From NCBI GenBank assembly GCA_012515725.1, contig JAAYXU010000065.1, forward strand, positions 1-12,574: 12,574 nt of DNA, given 5' to 3'. Under the pieces are notes generated by a model, which saw only the letters and a list, made by a program, of their open reading frames with translations, did not search any database and was not told the DNA's origin. The stretch is from Clostridiales bacterium (lineage in GTDB: Bacteria > Bacillota > Clostridia > Christensenellales > UMGS416). Positions 1 through 7,193 of the stretch are shown here, one piece after another. A program made the position numbers and the translations under genes. The stretch's first letter is position 1, and every line of letters starts with the position of its first letter.

Positions 1-164
1 AAGGAGAGCGTAGGACACAGATCGTATGACCATTCGCAGGGCTCCGCCTGAAGAAATCGTCCGTCGCGGGTGATCGTTACGATGGCTCGTATTTCCTTCC
101 GTGCGTATCCCGGCATGCACGGGAGTGCCTTCGACTTCGCATATTGTGTTAATTGATACAGCAT
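1..164 (-). CDS. cas8c: Cas8c (Csd1) type I-C Cascade large subunit, N-terminal fragment
   Basis: Only the first 54 codons are present; the rest lies beyond the left edge. The start is ATG at 164, preceded by a strong AAAAGGAGGTGAGCGA ribosome site that overlaps the end of cas5, with a 4-nt gap between the two genes. The visible residues have the shape of Cas8c N-termini: a short hydrophobic helix with an early Tyr-Gln, a Pro-Gly-Tyr turn, then a Glu-Ile-Arg-Ala-Ile-Val-x-Ile beta strand and an Asp-Gly-Arg-Phe-Leu turn. In the family, Cas8c is the large subunit of the type I-C surveillance complex, recognises the PAM, and usually contains an internal start that yields the small subunit Cas11c. 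The assignment rests mostly on position in a cas3-cas5-cas8c order plus this weak N-terminal resemblance. Confidence 0.82.
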   Translation of the reverse strand, partial: MLYQLTQYAKSKALPCMPGYARKEIRAIVTITRDGRFLQAEPCEWSYDLCPTLS

Positions 165-168
165 TCGC

Positions 169-879
169 TCACCTCCTTTTCACGGGCTTGAGCACGCCCG
201 GGCTATCCCACGGCGGTATGTCGAGCACACCTTTCTTAAGCACCGCCCTGAACAGTGACACATAAGGCCGCGCAAAGTCCTTGACCATCTCGTCGAGATT
301 GAATACGTCGTAGAGCATGTAGCCCAGGTCCTGCGATTCATCTACAGGCTCGCTCTCGCCCGCTGACAGCGCAAAGAACGCCGGAAACTCCCTGCACCCG
401 AAGCAGGGCTGGCAGAAACATTTGCCGCCCGCAATGCGGCGCTCGGCCTGCTCTTCGAGCTGGCGGATCCGCCCGGTGAATCCGGGTCTTGGATGGATGT
501 GCGCGGTAATACGGTACCGCACGTCCCGCAGCGCCATGGTCTGCCGCTGCGTGCGGCCTATCGCATCCGTGCCGGTCATTTCCTTGGTCGCGTCGCCCAC
601 GATGATGGGCGCTTCTGCGCCCCGCATGGCGCGGGTTACCGCCAGATCCCCGATCTTGTCCTTGACCTCGTTTCGCTTGAGAGCGATATACCGGATGGGC
701 CGGAGCACCTCGATCCGGTCGATGCGCCATCCGAACTCGGTGTACTTACAGTAGATGCTGTCCAGCAGGCCGCGGGCCGCAGACGGCGTCATTACAGGGT
801 AGCTCATGCGCTCGACCTTGGTCTCGGGCCGCGTAAAGCAAGCCAGATCGCCCCAGACCTCCACGAGAAACTGCTTCAT
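169..879 (-). CDS. cas5c: Cas5d/Cas5c, type I-C Cascade subunit and putative pre-crRNA processing protein
   Basis: A 236-residue protein of usual family length. The start chosen is ATG at 879, because AGGAGGTGATAC lies directly before it; the longer frame to 930 would run into the end of cas3. Visible family features are the N-terminal V-W-G-D-x-A-C-F-T-R-P-E strand (residues 8-19), M-T-P-S-A-A-R-G-L-L-D-S-I-Y (30-43), R-N-E-V (69-72), Q-R-Q-T-x-A-L-R-D-V-R-Y (111-122) and F-C-Q-P-C-F-G-C-R-E-F-P-A (155-167). In type I-C systems there is no Cas6 and Cas5 cuts the CRISPR transcript and holds the 5' handle of the crRNA. Tyr43 matches the Tyr46 described for the Bacillus halodurans enzyme, but the Lys-His (or Lys-Tyr) pair expected after the G-x-G turn is not present: residues 131-152 contain no Lys, His or Tyr. 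It is 13 nt downstream of cas3 and surely co-transcribed. Confidence 0.95.
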   Translation of the reverse strand: MKQFLVEVWGDLACFTRPETKVERMSYPVMTPSAARGLLDSIYCKYTEFGWRIDRIEVLRPIRYIALKRNEVKDKIGDLAVTRAMRGAEAPIIVGDATKEMTGTDAIGRTQRQTMALRDVRYRITAHIHPRPGFTGRIRQLEEQAERRIAGGKCFCQPCFGCREFPAFFALSAGESEPVDESQDLGYMLYDVFNLDEMVKDFARPYVSLFRAVLKKGVLDIPPWDSPGVLKPVKRR

Positions 880-892
880 ATGTATCACCTCC

Positions 893-3151
893 TTACACGA
901 TAAAGTTTTCGTCGCCCCCGGCGCGGTCAAGCGCCAGGCCGGTCCGGCTGTCGTACAGGCCGGAATTGGTCAGCACGAACCAGTCGTCTATCACCTCCCT
1001 GCCCTTTTTCACCGGTATAAGCCATCCCAGCGCGGGCATATCCCGCTTTACGAAAGCGCCGACGGTAATTTCCCGGGCGCGCCGGAACCAGGCCGCGTTC
1101 ACGTCTCCCTCTCCGGCCTGCCGCGCGAGCTCCTCGTACAGGGTCAGCTGTCCCGCGTAGGGTACAAGTATATTGATGCCGCGCTTTCCAATCCAGCGAT
1201 ACAGACGGGCGACCTGCGGGAAATCCGTTTCGCGTATCGCGGCGTCAAGCGCGAGCGCCTTTTTTCCGTCCTCGTCGGTCATGCCCCGGCTGCGCTCATA
1301 AAACCGCCTGTAGTAGCCGCGGATGACCGCCGGATCAAAAAGGTCCGGGAACCCCGAAAGCGCCGCTATTTCGTTGACCAGACCCGCAGCTCTCTCGTAT
1401 GTGCTATCGGGATACAGCCTGTCCCCGTCCGTATGCTCGGGTATGAACACCGTCATTTCCCCCATTTGCAGGCGCCCTTCGCGGTTGCACCGGCCCGCCG
1501 CCTGGCACAGCGAATCCATTGGAGCGAGCGCGCGCCACAGCGCCGGAAAATCGAGGTCCACCCCCGCCTCGACGCATTGCGTGGCCGCAAGCCGACAGGG
1601 GCGACCCTCCGCCAGCGTATTTCTGACCGATTCCAGCACATCCCGGCGGTGAGCCGGGCACATATCGGTGGAAAGATGCACCGCGCCCTCGCAGTCAAGC
1701 TGCCGGAGCGCCTCATACAGCGCCCGGGCGTGCCGCTTCAGATTGACGATGGCCAGCGCCGCGGGGCGCTCGGACATCTGCCGCGCCACCTCATCAAGAG
1801 GCACTTTGCCCGCATATGATACCCTGACGCGCGGGGGCAGGCTGAAAAGTCCGGCCTGCGCCGGAGCCAGCGCGCGGGGACTCCATACCGATCCGGCAAG
1901 CTTGTCCACTTCGGCTGAAAAACTCTCAAACGCCGGTTGGGTGGCGGTGGAGAAAAGAATCGAGCACCGGTAATGCGCGGCCAGCGAGACCACGGCGGCC
2001 AGCGTGGGCGCGGCCAGCGGCAGAGGCAGCGTCTGGGCCTCGTCGAAAAGAACGGCGGAGCCCGCGATCCGGTGAAGCTTTCGGCAGTCGGAAGGCCGGG
2101 CGGAGAAAAGCGACTCGAAAAACCGCACGGTGGTGGTGACTATGATGGGGGCGTCCCAGTTCTCCGCCAGCAAGCGCCCCGCGCTCTCCTCGCCGCCCAC
2201 ATCGCGCGCCAGGCTGTCGTCCTCTATGATATAGCCGGGCTCCCGGCCGGGGAGCGCTCGGCGGATCGCGTCCAGCGTCTGATCGAGTATGCTCAGATAC
2301 GGAAGCACGACGATGATGCGGCGCAGTCCGTGCGTTTCGCAGTGCCGGAGCGCCCAGGCCAGCATGGCAAGCGTCTTGCCCGATCCGGTGGGAGCGGCCA
2401 GGTTGAACACGCCCTGCGGCGATGCGGCCCCCTCGAGGCACAGCGCAAGCAGACTGTCGCGCACGCGCTGCAGCGCGGGCGAGGCATGGCTGCGGCTCCT
2501 GATATCGTCTATGTGGGCCATGAGCGCGGCCAGATCCCAACCAGGGTGAAGCACCGGCCCCGGCTGCCGGTAGACCGGCCCGCTCTCGTCCCGGTGCTGG
2601 TGCGCCTCGGCGCTCAGCCAGTCGGCGTCCACCAGTGAGGAGAAAAGCATTCTGGCGTCGAGCATCGCTGCCGCCGGGTGGCCCATGTGCTCGGTAAAGG
2701 CGCTTTTGACGCTTTCGGGGAGAGCGGACCGCGCGTCCTGCCGCCAGCGCCGCTCGAGAATATCGATGCTGTTGCCGGCCCACTGGCGTCCGTCTCCGGC
2801 CTGCGGTACGTTCACACGCAGAAGACTCTGCTGCAGCGCGCGCAGACAGCCCTGCCCCAGACCCGTGTGATGCCCCGCGATGGCCAGCGCCATGGCCGCG
2901 CCGTTTACGCGGTAGCGCCTGGCGGCCAGATACGCTCCGGCGGTCCAGTGGTCCACATGGGACGCCTTGCGCTCAAGTACCTTCTGAAACAGGTCTCCGT
3001 ATTTGCCAAGGTCATGCAGGCGTCCGGCCGCCTCCGCCTCCTTCTCGCCGCCCCAGACGGCGGCGAAGGACCCGGCCAGTGTCCCGACATCAGCCAAATG
3101 ATCGCGGACGAGCTCCCTGACACCGCGGGAATGTGATCGCGAATAATACAC
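893..3151 (-). CDS. cas3: Cas3 HD nuclease-helicase, type I-C
   Basis: A 752-residue Cas3 with the nuclease and helicase fused in the usual order. The HD domain fills about residues 1-210, with His18, His46-Asp47 in R-L-H-D-L-G-K, His68, His94-His95 and Asp175/Asp177. The helicase follows: Walker A A-P-T-G-S-G-K-T (253-260), box II D-E-A-Q (370-373), S-T-A-T-Q (401-405) and motif VI Q-A-A-G-R-C-N-R-E-G-R (550-560), then a C-terminal domain. The family is recruited to DNA-bound Cascade and unwinds and degrades the target strand. The start is GTG at 3151, preceded by AAGGAGGGAGAACC; no better start is visible. It is the first gene of the operon and ends 13 nt before cas5. All key HD and helicase residues are present, so it should be active. 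Gene order cas3-cas5-cas8c identifies subtype I-C. Confidence 0.97.
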   Translation of the reverse strand: MYYSRSHSRGVRELVRDHLADVGTLAGSFAAVWGGEKEAEAAGRLHDLGKYGDLFQKVLERKASHVDHWTAGAYLAARRYRVNGAAMALAIAGHHTGLGQGCLRALQQSLLRVNVPQAGDGRQWAGNSIDILERRWRQDARSALPESVKSAFTEHMGHPAAAMLDARMLFSSLVDADWLSAEAHQHRDESGPVYRQPGPVLHPGWDLAALMAHIDDIRSRSHASPALQRVRDSLLALCLEGAASPQGVFNLAAPTGSGKTLAMLAWALRHCETHGLRRIIVVLPYLSILDQTLDAIRRALPGREPGYIIEDDSLARDVGGEESAGRLLAENWDAPIIVTTTVRFFESLFSARPSDCRKLHRIAGSAVLFDEAQTLPLPLAAPTLAAVVSLAAHYRCSILFSTATQPAFESFSAEVDKLAGSVWSPRALAPAQAGLFSLPPRVRVSYAGKVPLDEVARQMSERPAALAIVNLKRHARALYEALRQLDCEGAVHLSTDMCPAHRRDVLESVRNTLAEGRPCRLAATQCVEAGVDLDFPALWRALAPMDSLCQAAGRCNREGRLQMGEMTVFIPEHTDGDRLYPDSTYERAAGLVNEIAALSGFPDLFDPAVIRGYYRRFYERSRGMTDEDGKKALALDAAIRETDFPQVARLYRWIGKRGINILVPYAGQLTLYEELARQAGEGDVNAAWFRRAREITVGAFVKRDMPALGWLIPVKKGREVIDDWFVLTNSGLYDSRTGLALDRAGGDENFIV

Positions 3152-3189
3152 GGTTCTCCCTCCTTCGACATAATGGGCGCACGTACCAT

Positions 3190-3218
3190 ATTATAACACA
3201 ACATGACACTAATACCTG
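3190..3218 (-). promoter_or_regulatory. Promoter of the cas operon
   Basis: On the minus strand a perfect TATAAT -10 box lies at 3195-3190. With 17 nt spacing the -35 position (3218-3213) reads CAGGTA, which is poor, so the promoter may be weak or activator dependent. Transcription would begin near 3183, leaving a leader of about 30 nt before the GTG start of cas3, with its AGGAGG site. The region is A+T rich against GC-rich surroundings. No other good promoter is seen between the upstream terminator and cas3. Confidence 0.6.
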
Positions 3219-3234
3219 TACCATTTAGGGTACA
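3217..3234. promoter_or_regulatory. Candidate operator: inverted repeat at the cas promoter
   Basis: A perfect 6-bp inverted repeat TGTACC-N6-GGTACA (arms 3217-3222 and 3229-3234) touches the -35 position of the cas promoter. The half-site GTACCAT (3218-3224) recurs as GTACCAT at 3183-3189, exactly at the predicted transcription start, 35 bp away. This arrangement is what a dimeric regulator with an auxiliary half-site would leave. No regulator gene is visible in the window, so the binding protein is unknown. Confidence 0.4.
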
Positions 3235-3240
3235 ATGAGA

Positions 3241-3283
3241 AAAGAACCGCATTCTCCCATATGTTGGAGAAGTGCGGTTCTTT
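3241..3283. terminator. Bidirectional intrinsic terminator between exporter and cas operons
   Basis: A long hairpin: AAAGAACCGCA (3241-3251) plus TTCTCC (3252-3257) pairs with GGAGAA (3266-3271) and TGCGGTTCTTT (3273-3283), with one bulged G at 3272 and an 8-nt loop. On the minus strand it follows the permease stop at 3310 by 26 nt and runs into TTCTTTTCTC, so it should end the exporter operon transcript. It is nearly symmetric and T/A-flanked on both sides, so it may also stop plus-strand transcription. Confidence 0.85.
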
Positions 3284-3309
3284 GTTTGGTCCGGTGAGCG
3301 TCCGAACGG

Positions 3310-4608
3310 TTACTCGCGGTGCAGCGCTTCTATCGGGTTAAGGCGCGCCGCGCGGAACGCCGGATACATGCCCGATATGATGCCGATGCCCGCTGAGAAG
3401 CCCGCGGCCGTCAGCACCACGATGAAATTGATGACCGGGCGGATCTCATTGATGAAAGAGGCGATCAGGAACGAGCCGCCTATGCCGCCTGCAAGTCCCA
3501 GCAGTCCGCCGAACGCGGTCAGTACGACCGCCTCCAGAAGGAACTGGAACAGCACGTCGCTGTTGCGAGCGCCCACAGCCTTGCGCAGGCCGATCTCGCG
3601 GGTGCGCTCCACGACCGACACCAGCATTATATTCATGATGCCGATGCCGCCCACCAGCAGCGATATGGCCGCAATGCCGCCGATAATGAGCGTAAAGAGC
3701 GTCAGCTGCTGCTTGGCCTGCTCGATCATCTGGCTCTGGTTGTAGACGTAGTAGAAGTTCGATGCCGACACCTCGGGCGCGGCGGAGCCGCCGCCCAAGT
3801 CGCGCGGTCTTGTGCTATAGATGATGCCGCCGCCGCCCGAGCGCGACTCGTCGACCAGCGTCTTATTGGGACCGACATAGGGAGCGATGCGGTAGTTGAG
3901 GTACCCCCGGATATCGGCCTCGGCCTGCAGCGCGGTGTTGACCGACTCTGCTTTCACGAGCAGCTGCTCGATGAAGGAGCGGTTCCACAGCTTCTGGCCT
4001 GTGGACAGCGGAACGTAGGCTATCATGTCCAGATATGAGCCAAGCGTCGAGCCCTGGGAGGTGAGCACGCCCACCACGGTGTAGGGCACGCCGCCTATAT
4101 AGATTTTCTCACCGACGCAGTCGGTGCGGCTGAAAAGTTCGTTCGCGATGGCGGGTCCTATAACGACGACATGCGCGCGCTCCCGCTGGTCGCTTCCGGT
4201 AAGGAACCGCCCGTGGGCCACCTCGAGGTTTTGCACCTTCATATAATCGGAGGTGGTGGCGTATATCGACGTGCCGTCCATCCGCTGGCCCGGCGTGCGC
4301 AGCGTGTCGTACAGGTTGATGACCGGCGCTATGTCGGTAATGCTGTCGCTGTACTGCGCGAGCGCGAGCGTGTCCTCATAGGTAGCCCTGAATGCTGTGC
4401 CGTGATAGTTATTAAACTGTACGCTGAGCGAATTGCTGCCAAAGGACTCCATCTGCTCTTCCATAGCGGCCTTGAGCCCTTCGGCCAGCGACACGATCGT
4501 GATGACCGACATGACGCCGATGATGATGCCAAGCGTCGCCAGAAACGAGCGCAGCTTGTGCGAGAAAATGGACCGGAAGGAGGACTTGAGTAGATCGATG
4601 ATTTTCAT
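3310..4608 (-). CDS. MacB/FtsX-type ABC transporter permease
   Basis: A 432-residue permease, close to the length of YknZ and of the membrane part of MacB. Residues 1-20 are a basic amphipathic start, and 20-42 form the first membrane segment. A large outside MacB-type periplasmic-core-like domain covers about 50-295. Three membrane segments follow near 300-330, 352-385 and 393-413. The FtsX hallmark V-G-G-I-G-I-M-N-I-M-L-V-S-V with E-R-T-R-E-I-G-L-R-K-A-V-G-A is at 319-347. A Gly/Ser-rich stretch (256-278) just before the second membrane segment is probably a flexible insertion in the outside domain. The ATG overlaps the TGA of the ATPase gene (ATGA, 4605-4608), so translation is likely coupled; its own ribosome site is weak. 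With the ATPase and the lipoprotein adaptor it should form a mechanotransmission-type exporter for a peptide, antibiotic or envelope substrate. The substrate cannot be told from sequence. Confidence 0.93.
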   Translation of the reverse strand: MKIIDLLKSSFRSIFSHKLRSFLATLGIIIGVMSVITIVSLAEGLKAAMEEQMESFGSNSLSVQFNNYHGTAFRATYEDTLALAQYSDSITDIAPVINLYDTLRTPGQRMDGTSIYATTSDYMKVQNLEVAHGRFLTGSDQRERAHVVVIGPAIANELFSRTDCVGEKIYIGGVPYTVVGVLTSQGSTLGSYLDMIAYVPLSTGQKLWNRSFIEQLLVKAESVNTALQAEADIRGYLNYRIAPYVGPNKTLVDESRSGGGGIIYSTRPRDLGGGSAAPEVSASNFYYVYNQSQMIEQAKQQLTLFTLIIGGIAAISLLVGGIGIMNIMLVSVVERTREIGLRKAVGARNSDVLFQFLLEAVVLTAFGGLLGLAGGIGGSFLIASFINEIRPVINFIVVLTAAGFSAGIGIISGMYPAFRAARLNPIEALHRE

Positions 4609-5306
4609 GATGCGGCGCTTCCTTCCCCGGTGTCGGATACTATCCGGCCGTCGATGAGATTGAGTATGCGCTCCGCGTACGAGGCGATATCCTGATTGTG
4701 CGTTATGAGCAGTATCGTACGCCCGCTTTCATTGAGGCTGCGCAGCAGCTCGAGTATTTCGTGGCCGGTGGCGCTGTCCAGGTTGCCGGTTGGCTCGTCG
4801 GCCATGATGATATCAGGGTCGGTCATCAGCGCCCGGGCGATAGCCACGCGCTGCTGCTGGCCTCCCGACAGCTGATACGGGCGGTGGTGTATGCGGTCCG
4901 CAAGGCCCAGCCGCTCGAGTATGTCGAGCGCTTTCCTGCGCCGCGCGCGCATACCCATACCGTTGTAGACGCCGGGCAGCTCAGCGTTTTCCAGGGCGGT
5001 CGCCGAGGGCAGCAGATTGAACCCCTGGAACACGAATCCGATCCGCCGATTCCGGATATGCGCGAGCTCGTTGCCGCGAGCCTTACCGATATTGCGTCCG
5101 CCAAGATGGTAGGTCCCGGACGTCGGCGTATCCAGGCATCCCAGCAGATTCATGAGCGTGGACTTTCCCGAGCCCGACGGGCCAACGAATGCGGCGAACT
5201 CTCCCGCGCGGATCGTAATCGACACATCGGCAAGCGCGTGGATCTTGTTGTCGCCCATCGTGTATATCTTGGTCAGACCCTGGGTGACGATCAGGTCCTG
5301 CAACAC
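4605..5306 (-). CDS. MacB/LolD/YknY-type ABC transporter ATP-binding protein
   Basis: A 233-residue ATPase with every motif intact: Walker A G-P-S-G-S-G-K-S (42-49), Q-loop F-Q-G-F-N-L-L-P (93-100), signature L-S-G-G-Q-Q-Q-R (146-153), Walker B I-I-M-A-D-E-P-T-G (166-174) with D-loop N-L-D-S, and switch His203. These match the ATPases that pair with FtsX/MacB permeases. A GTG at 5312 is in frame but lies inside the AGGAGG sequence, so I place the start at GTG 5306, five nt after AGGAGG; TTG at 5303 is an alternative. That ribosome site overlaps the TAG stop of the adaptor gene, so all three exporter genes are tightly coupled. It powers the permease by ATP hydrolysis at the inner face of the membrane. 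Confidence 0.95.
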   Translation of the reverse strand: MLQDLIVTQGLTKIYTMGDNKIHALADVSITIRAGEFAAFVGPSGSGKSTLMNLLGCLDTPTSGTYHLGGRNIGKARGNELAHIRNRRIGFVFQGFNLLPSATALENAELPGVYNGMGMRARRRKALDILERLGLADRIHHRPYQLSGGQQQRVAIARALMTDPDIIMADEPTGNLDSATGHEILELLRSLNESGRTILLITHNQDIASYAERILNLIDGRIVSDTGEGSAAS

Positions 5307-5315
5307 GGCCACCTC

Positions 5316-6875
5316 CTATTTCTCCGGCTCGGGCATGACTACGGTGTCGCCTGCGGCCTCCGCAATGCGCTGCTTTTCGACATACTCAGGCACCCCCGGG
5401 AAGAAAGGCATGTCTGATTTCCACGGGTCGAAGAGAATACGCTGGCCTTCGGTCAGTCCCGAGAGGATTTCGGCGGACGACTGGTTCTTCATGCCCACGG
5501 TGACGGGTACGAGCGTATGGGGAGGATTGATCGCGCCCTTTTCCATCTCGCCGCCCTCGTCGATCACGCGAACGGCCATCGAGCCATCCTCCATCGTCGT
5601 GAGCGCGCCAACCGGTACCTGCAAGACGTCTTCCTGCTCCATGATGATGAGGTAGGCCAGTACGCTCATGCCCATGCTGAGTCCCTCGCTGCTCTCCAGC
5701 GTGATGTGGACGGTGAACGTGGGAGTGCCGGTGTAGTTGTTCTGGTCTACCGTGGCTTTATTGGATATATAGGAGACCGTGCCCGGGTAGGACGTGTCGC
5801 CCAGCGCGGCGACCTGAACGCGCGCGGGCTGGCCGATGTAAACCGAGGCCACGTCTAATTCGTCTACCTGTGTTTTGACAAGCATCGCCTCGGGCCGCGC
5901 GATGGCCGCGACGGGCGCGCCCTCGAGCACCTCTGTGCCCGGCTGCAGCGGCAGCTCCATCACGATGCCCGAAATGCCCGCGACGATGGGCGCTCCGCTT
6001 TCGAGCTGCGCGAGCTCCCGCTCCTCTTCCTCGAGCGCGGCCAGCTCCTCAAACTTGGTGATGAGTTCGCCCGAGAGCTTGCTTGCCACCACGATAGTCG
6101 CGCCGATCTCGACCTGCGCGTTTTCCTTGGCGGGAACAGAGTTTACCTCGCCCATCACCGCGTCGACAGTGACGAACGATGCAAGCTCCAGCGGGCCGCG
6201 GCCCAGCTCTGCGCCTGATTTATCGGTGATCACGGCCTCCGCGCCCACTTCCGGCGTGTCGGTGGCGATCGAGACGACCGCTCCCGAGGCGTCGGACGAT
6301 GTGACCTGGCCGTCATACTTTTTGCGGCCCACGGTCACGACGACCTCCGCGTCCTTCACAAGCGACCCGGCGGGCGAAACGCGCACAGTCATACGGCCCT
6401 CAGTGGATATGAGCGCGATGTAACCGACCTGCTCCATGATCTCGGCTACGTCGTCGCCCTTTTTGACCTGAATCGACTTTACCCGGCCCGAAACCGGCGC
6501 TTTGTAGGAGTAATAGGTCCGCGACGAACCGGTAGTCGCGATCTCGAGCTTCTTTGCCAGTATCTTGTCGCGCACCTCTTTGAGACGGTCCGCGATCTCC
6601 TCGGCAGGAATCTCGCACAGCACGGTATCGGGATCGACCATCTGTCCCTCGGATACGAGATACCCGGGGAGCACGAATTTATGCTCCGACTTGACAGATA
6701 TGAGTTCCTGGGCGCTGACCGATCCCTGGGACAGGATCTGCAGGGCCAGAGGCCCGCGTGTGACGGTTCCCTCCATGAGCTGGGGCTCGTAGACTCCTCC
6801 GCCCACGAGCGCGCAGCCGCTCAGCAGGCAGGCCAGTACGGCCGCGGCCGCTATGCGCATGATGCGTTGCTTCAT
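5316..6875 (-). CDS. Lipoprotein membrane fusion (HlyD/YknX-like) adaptor of the ABC exporter
   Basis: A 519-residue adaptor. Residues 1-20 are a lipoprotein signal peptide with basic K-Q-R-I-M-R start, hydrophobic core and lipobox L-S-G-C (Cys21), so it should be anchored to the outer face of the membrane after processing by Lgt and LspA. A first unit has a long helix (about 93-112) and a lipoyl-type strand K-A-P-V-S-G-R-V-K-S-I-Q-V (125-137). A second has a Glu-rich helix (270-293) and I-V-A-G-I-S-G-I-V-M-E-L (297-308). Beta-barrel and membrane-proximal parts follow (about 330-470). MacA and YknX are about 370-380 residues, so the extra length is real and looks like a duplicated adaptor unit. 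The start is ATG 6875 after AAGGAGGGAACCACTTT. It is the first gene of the exporter operon and links the permease to the cell envelope or substrate. The tail is Pro-rich and of unknown role. Confidence 0.9.
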   Translation of the reverse strand: MKQRIMRIAAAAVLACLLSGCALVGGGVYEPQLMEGTVTRGPLALQILSQGSVSAQELISVKSEHKFVLPGYLVSEGQMVDPDTVLCEIPAEEIADRLKEVRDKILAKKLEIATTGSSRTYYSYKAPVSGRVKSIQVKKGDDVAEIMEQVGYIALISTEGRMTVRVSPAGSLVKDAEVVVTVGRKKYDGQVTSSDASGAVVSIATDTPEVGAEAVITDKSGAELGRGPLELASFVTVDAVMGEVNSVPAKENAQVEIGATIVVASKLSGELITKFEELAALEEEERELAQLESGAPIVAGISGIVMELPLQPGTEVLEGAPVAAIARPEAMLVKTQVDELDVASVYIGQPARVQVAALGDTSYPGTVSYISNKATVDQNNYTGTPTFTVHITLESSEGLSMGMSVLAYLIIMEQEDVLQVPVGALTTMEDGSMAVRVIDEGGEMEKGAINPPHTLVPVTVGMKNQSSAEILSGLTEGQRILFDPWKSDMPFFPGVPEYVEKQRIAEAAGDTVVMPEPEK

Positions 6876-6899
6876 AAAGTGGTTCCCTCCTTAAAATTT

Positions 6900-6930
6900 C
6901 CGGACACCGTTTGGACGTGGCGCCGTCCGG
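6900..6930 (-). other. Leader hairpin upstream of the exporter operon
   Basis: The arms CCGGAC (6900-6905) and GTCCGG (6925-6930) can pair in the 5' untranslated RNA of the adaptor gene, about 25 nt before its start and just before AAGGAGGG. There is no T-run after it on the minus strand, so it is not a terminator; it could stabilise the leader or affect ribosome access. Confidence 0.3.
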
Positions 6931-6962
6931 TTTTGTTCCATTTTTTGTTGACCGGGAGTTCC

Positions 6963-6991
6963 ATGATATCATTTGATGAAAAATACTGCAA
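6963..6991 (-). promoter_or_regulatory. Promoter of the exporter operon
   Basis: On the minus strand TTGCAG (6991-6986) and TATCAT (6968-6963) are separated by exactly 17 nt. A transcript would start near 6956 and carry an 80-nt leader. The -10 box lies inside the palindrome ATGATATCAT (6963-6972). The 318-nt stretch 6876-7193 holds no gene: it contains this promoter, the hairpin at 6900-6930, the inverted pair TAAAATG (7047-7053)/CATTTTA (7078-7084), and the divergent promoter at 7095-7122. Confidence 0.65.
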
Positions 6992-7094
6992 TACTGCCTT
7001 TGCGTTTCTACAAAAATCGCAAAGAAGCGCGTATTTGGAAACCCGCTAAAATGCGCTGATTTCGGTTCATTCCCGCTCATTTTACGCGAAAAGG

Positions 7095-7122
7095 TTGACA
7101 GTAGGTAAAAATCGTATACAAT
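7095..7122 (+). promoter_or_regulatory. Promoter of the DUF4145-NPCBM gene
   Basis: A perfect TTGACA (7095-7100) and TACAAT (7117-7122) are separated by 16 nt, a good vegetative promoter. Transcription would start near 7129, giving a leader of about 65 nt to the ATG at 7194. In the leader, ATAGG (7135-7139) can pair with CCTAT (7163-7167), and CTCTC near 7142 can pair with the GAGAGG part of the ribosome site, a weak hint of translation control. Confidence 0.75.
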
Positions 7123-7193
7123 AGGAGTAATAGCATAGGTGCTCTCATCCCAAGCAGATTGCCCTATATGTGAGCCAAAGAGAGGGTGAGTGA

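Noticed and set aside
806..1819. Long plus-strand open frame of 337 codons inside cas3
   Set aside because: It lies antisense to clear Cas3 motifs, has no ribosome site or promoter, and its protein is Arg/Pro rich with no fold signature, a usual shadow in GC-rich DNA.
1926..2783. Second minus-strand frame of 285 codons within cas3
   Set aside because: It is out of frame with the helicase motifs, and the protein is Arg/Ala rich without family features.
6900..6934. Hairpin followed by TTTT on the plus strand as a terminator
   Set aside because: No plus-strand gene lies upstream to be terminated, the loop is long (19 nt) and the stem short; it is better seen as a leader hairpin of the minus-strand operon.
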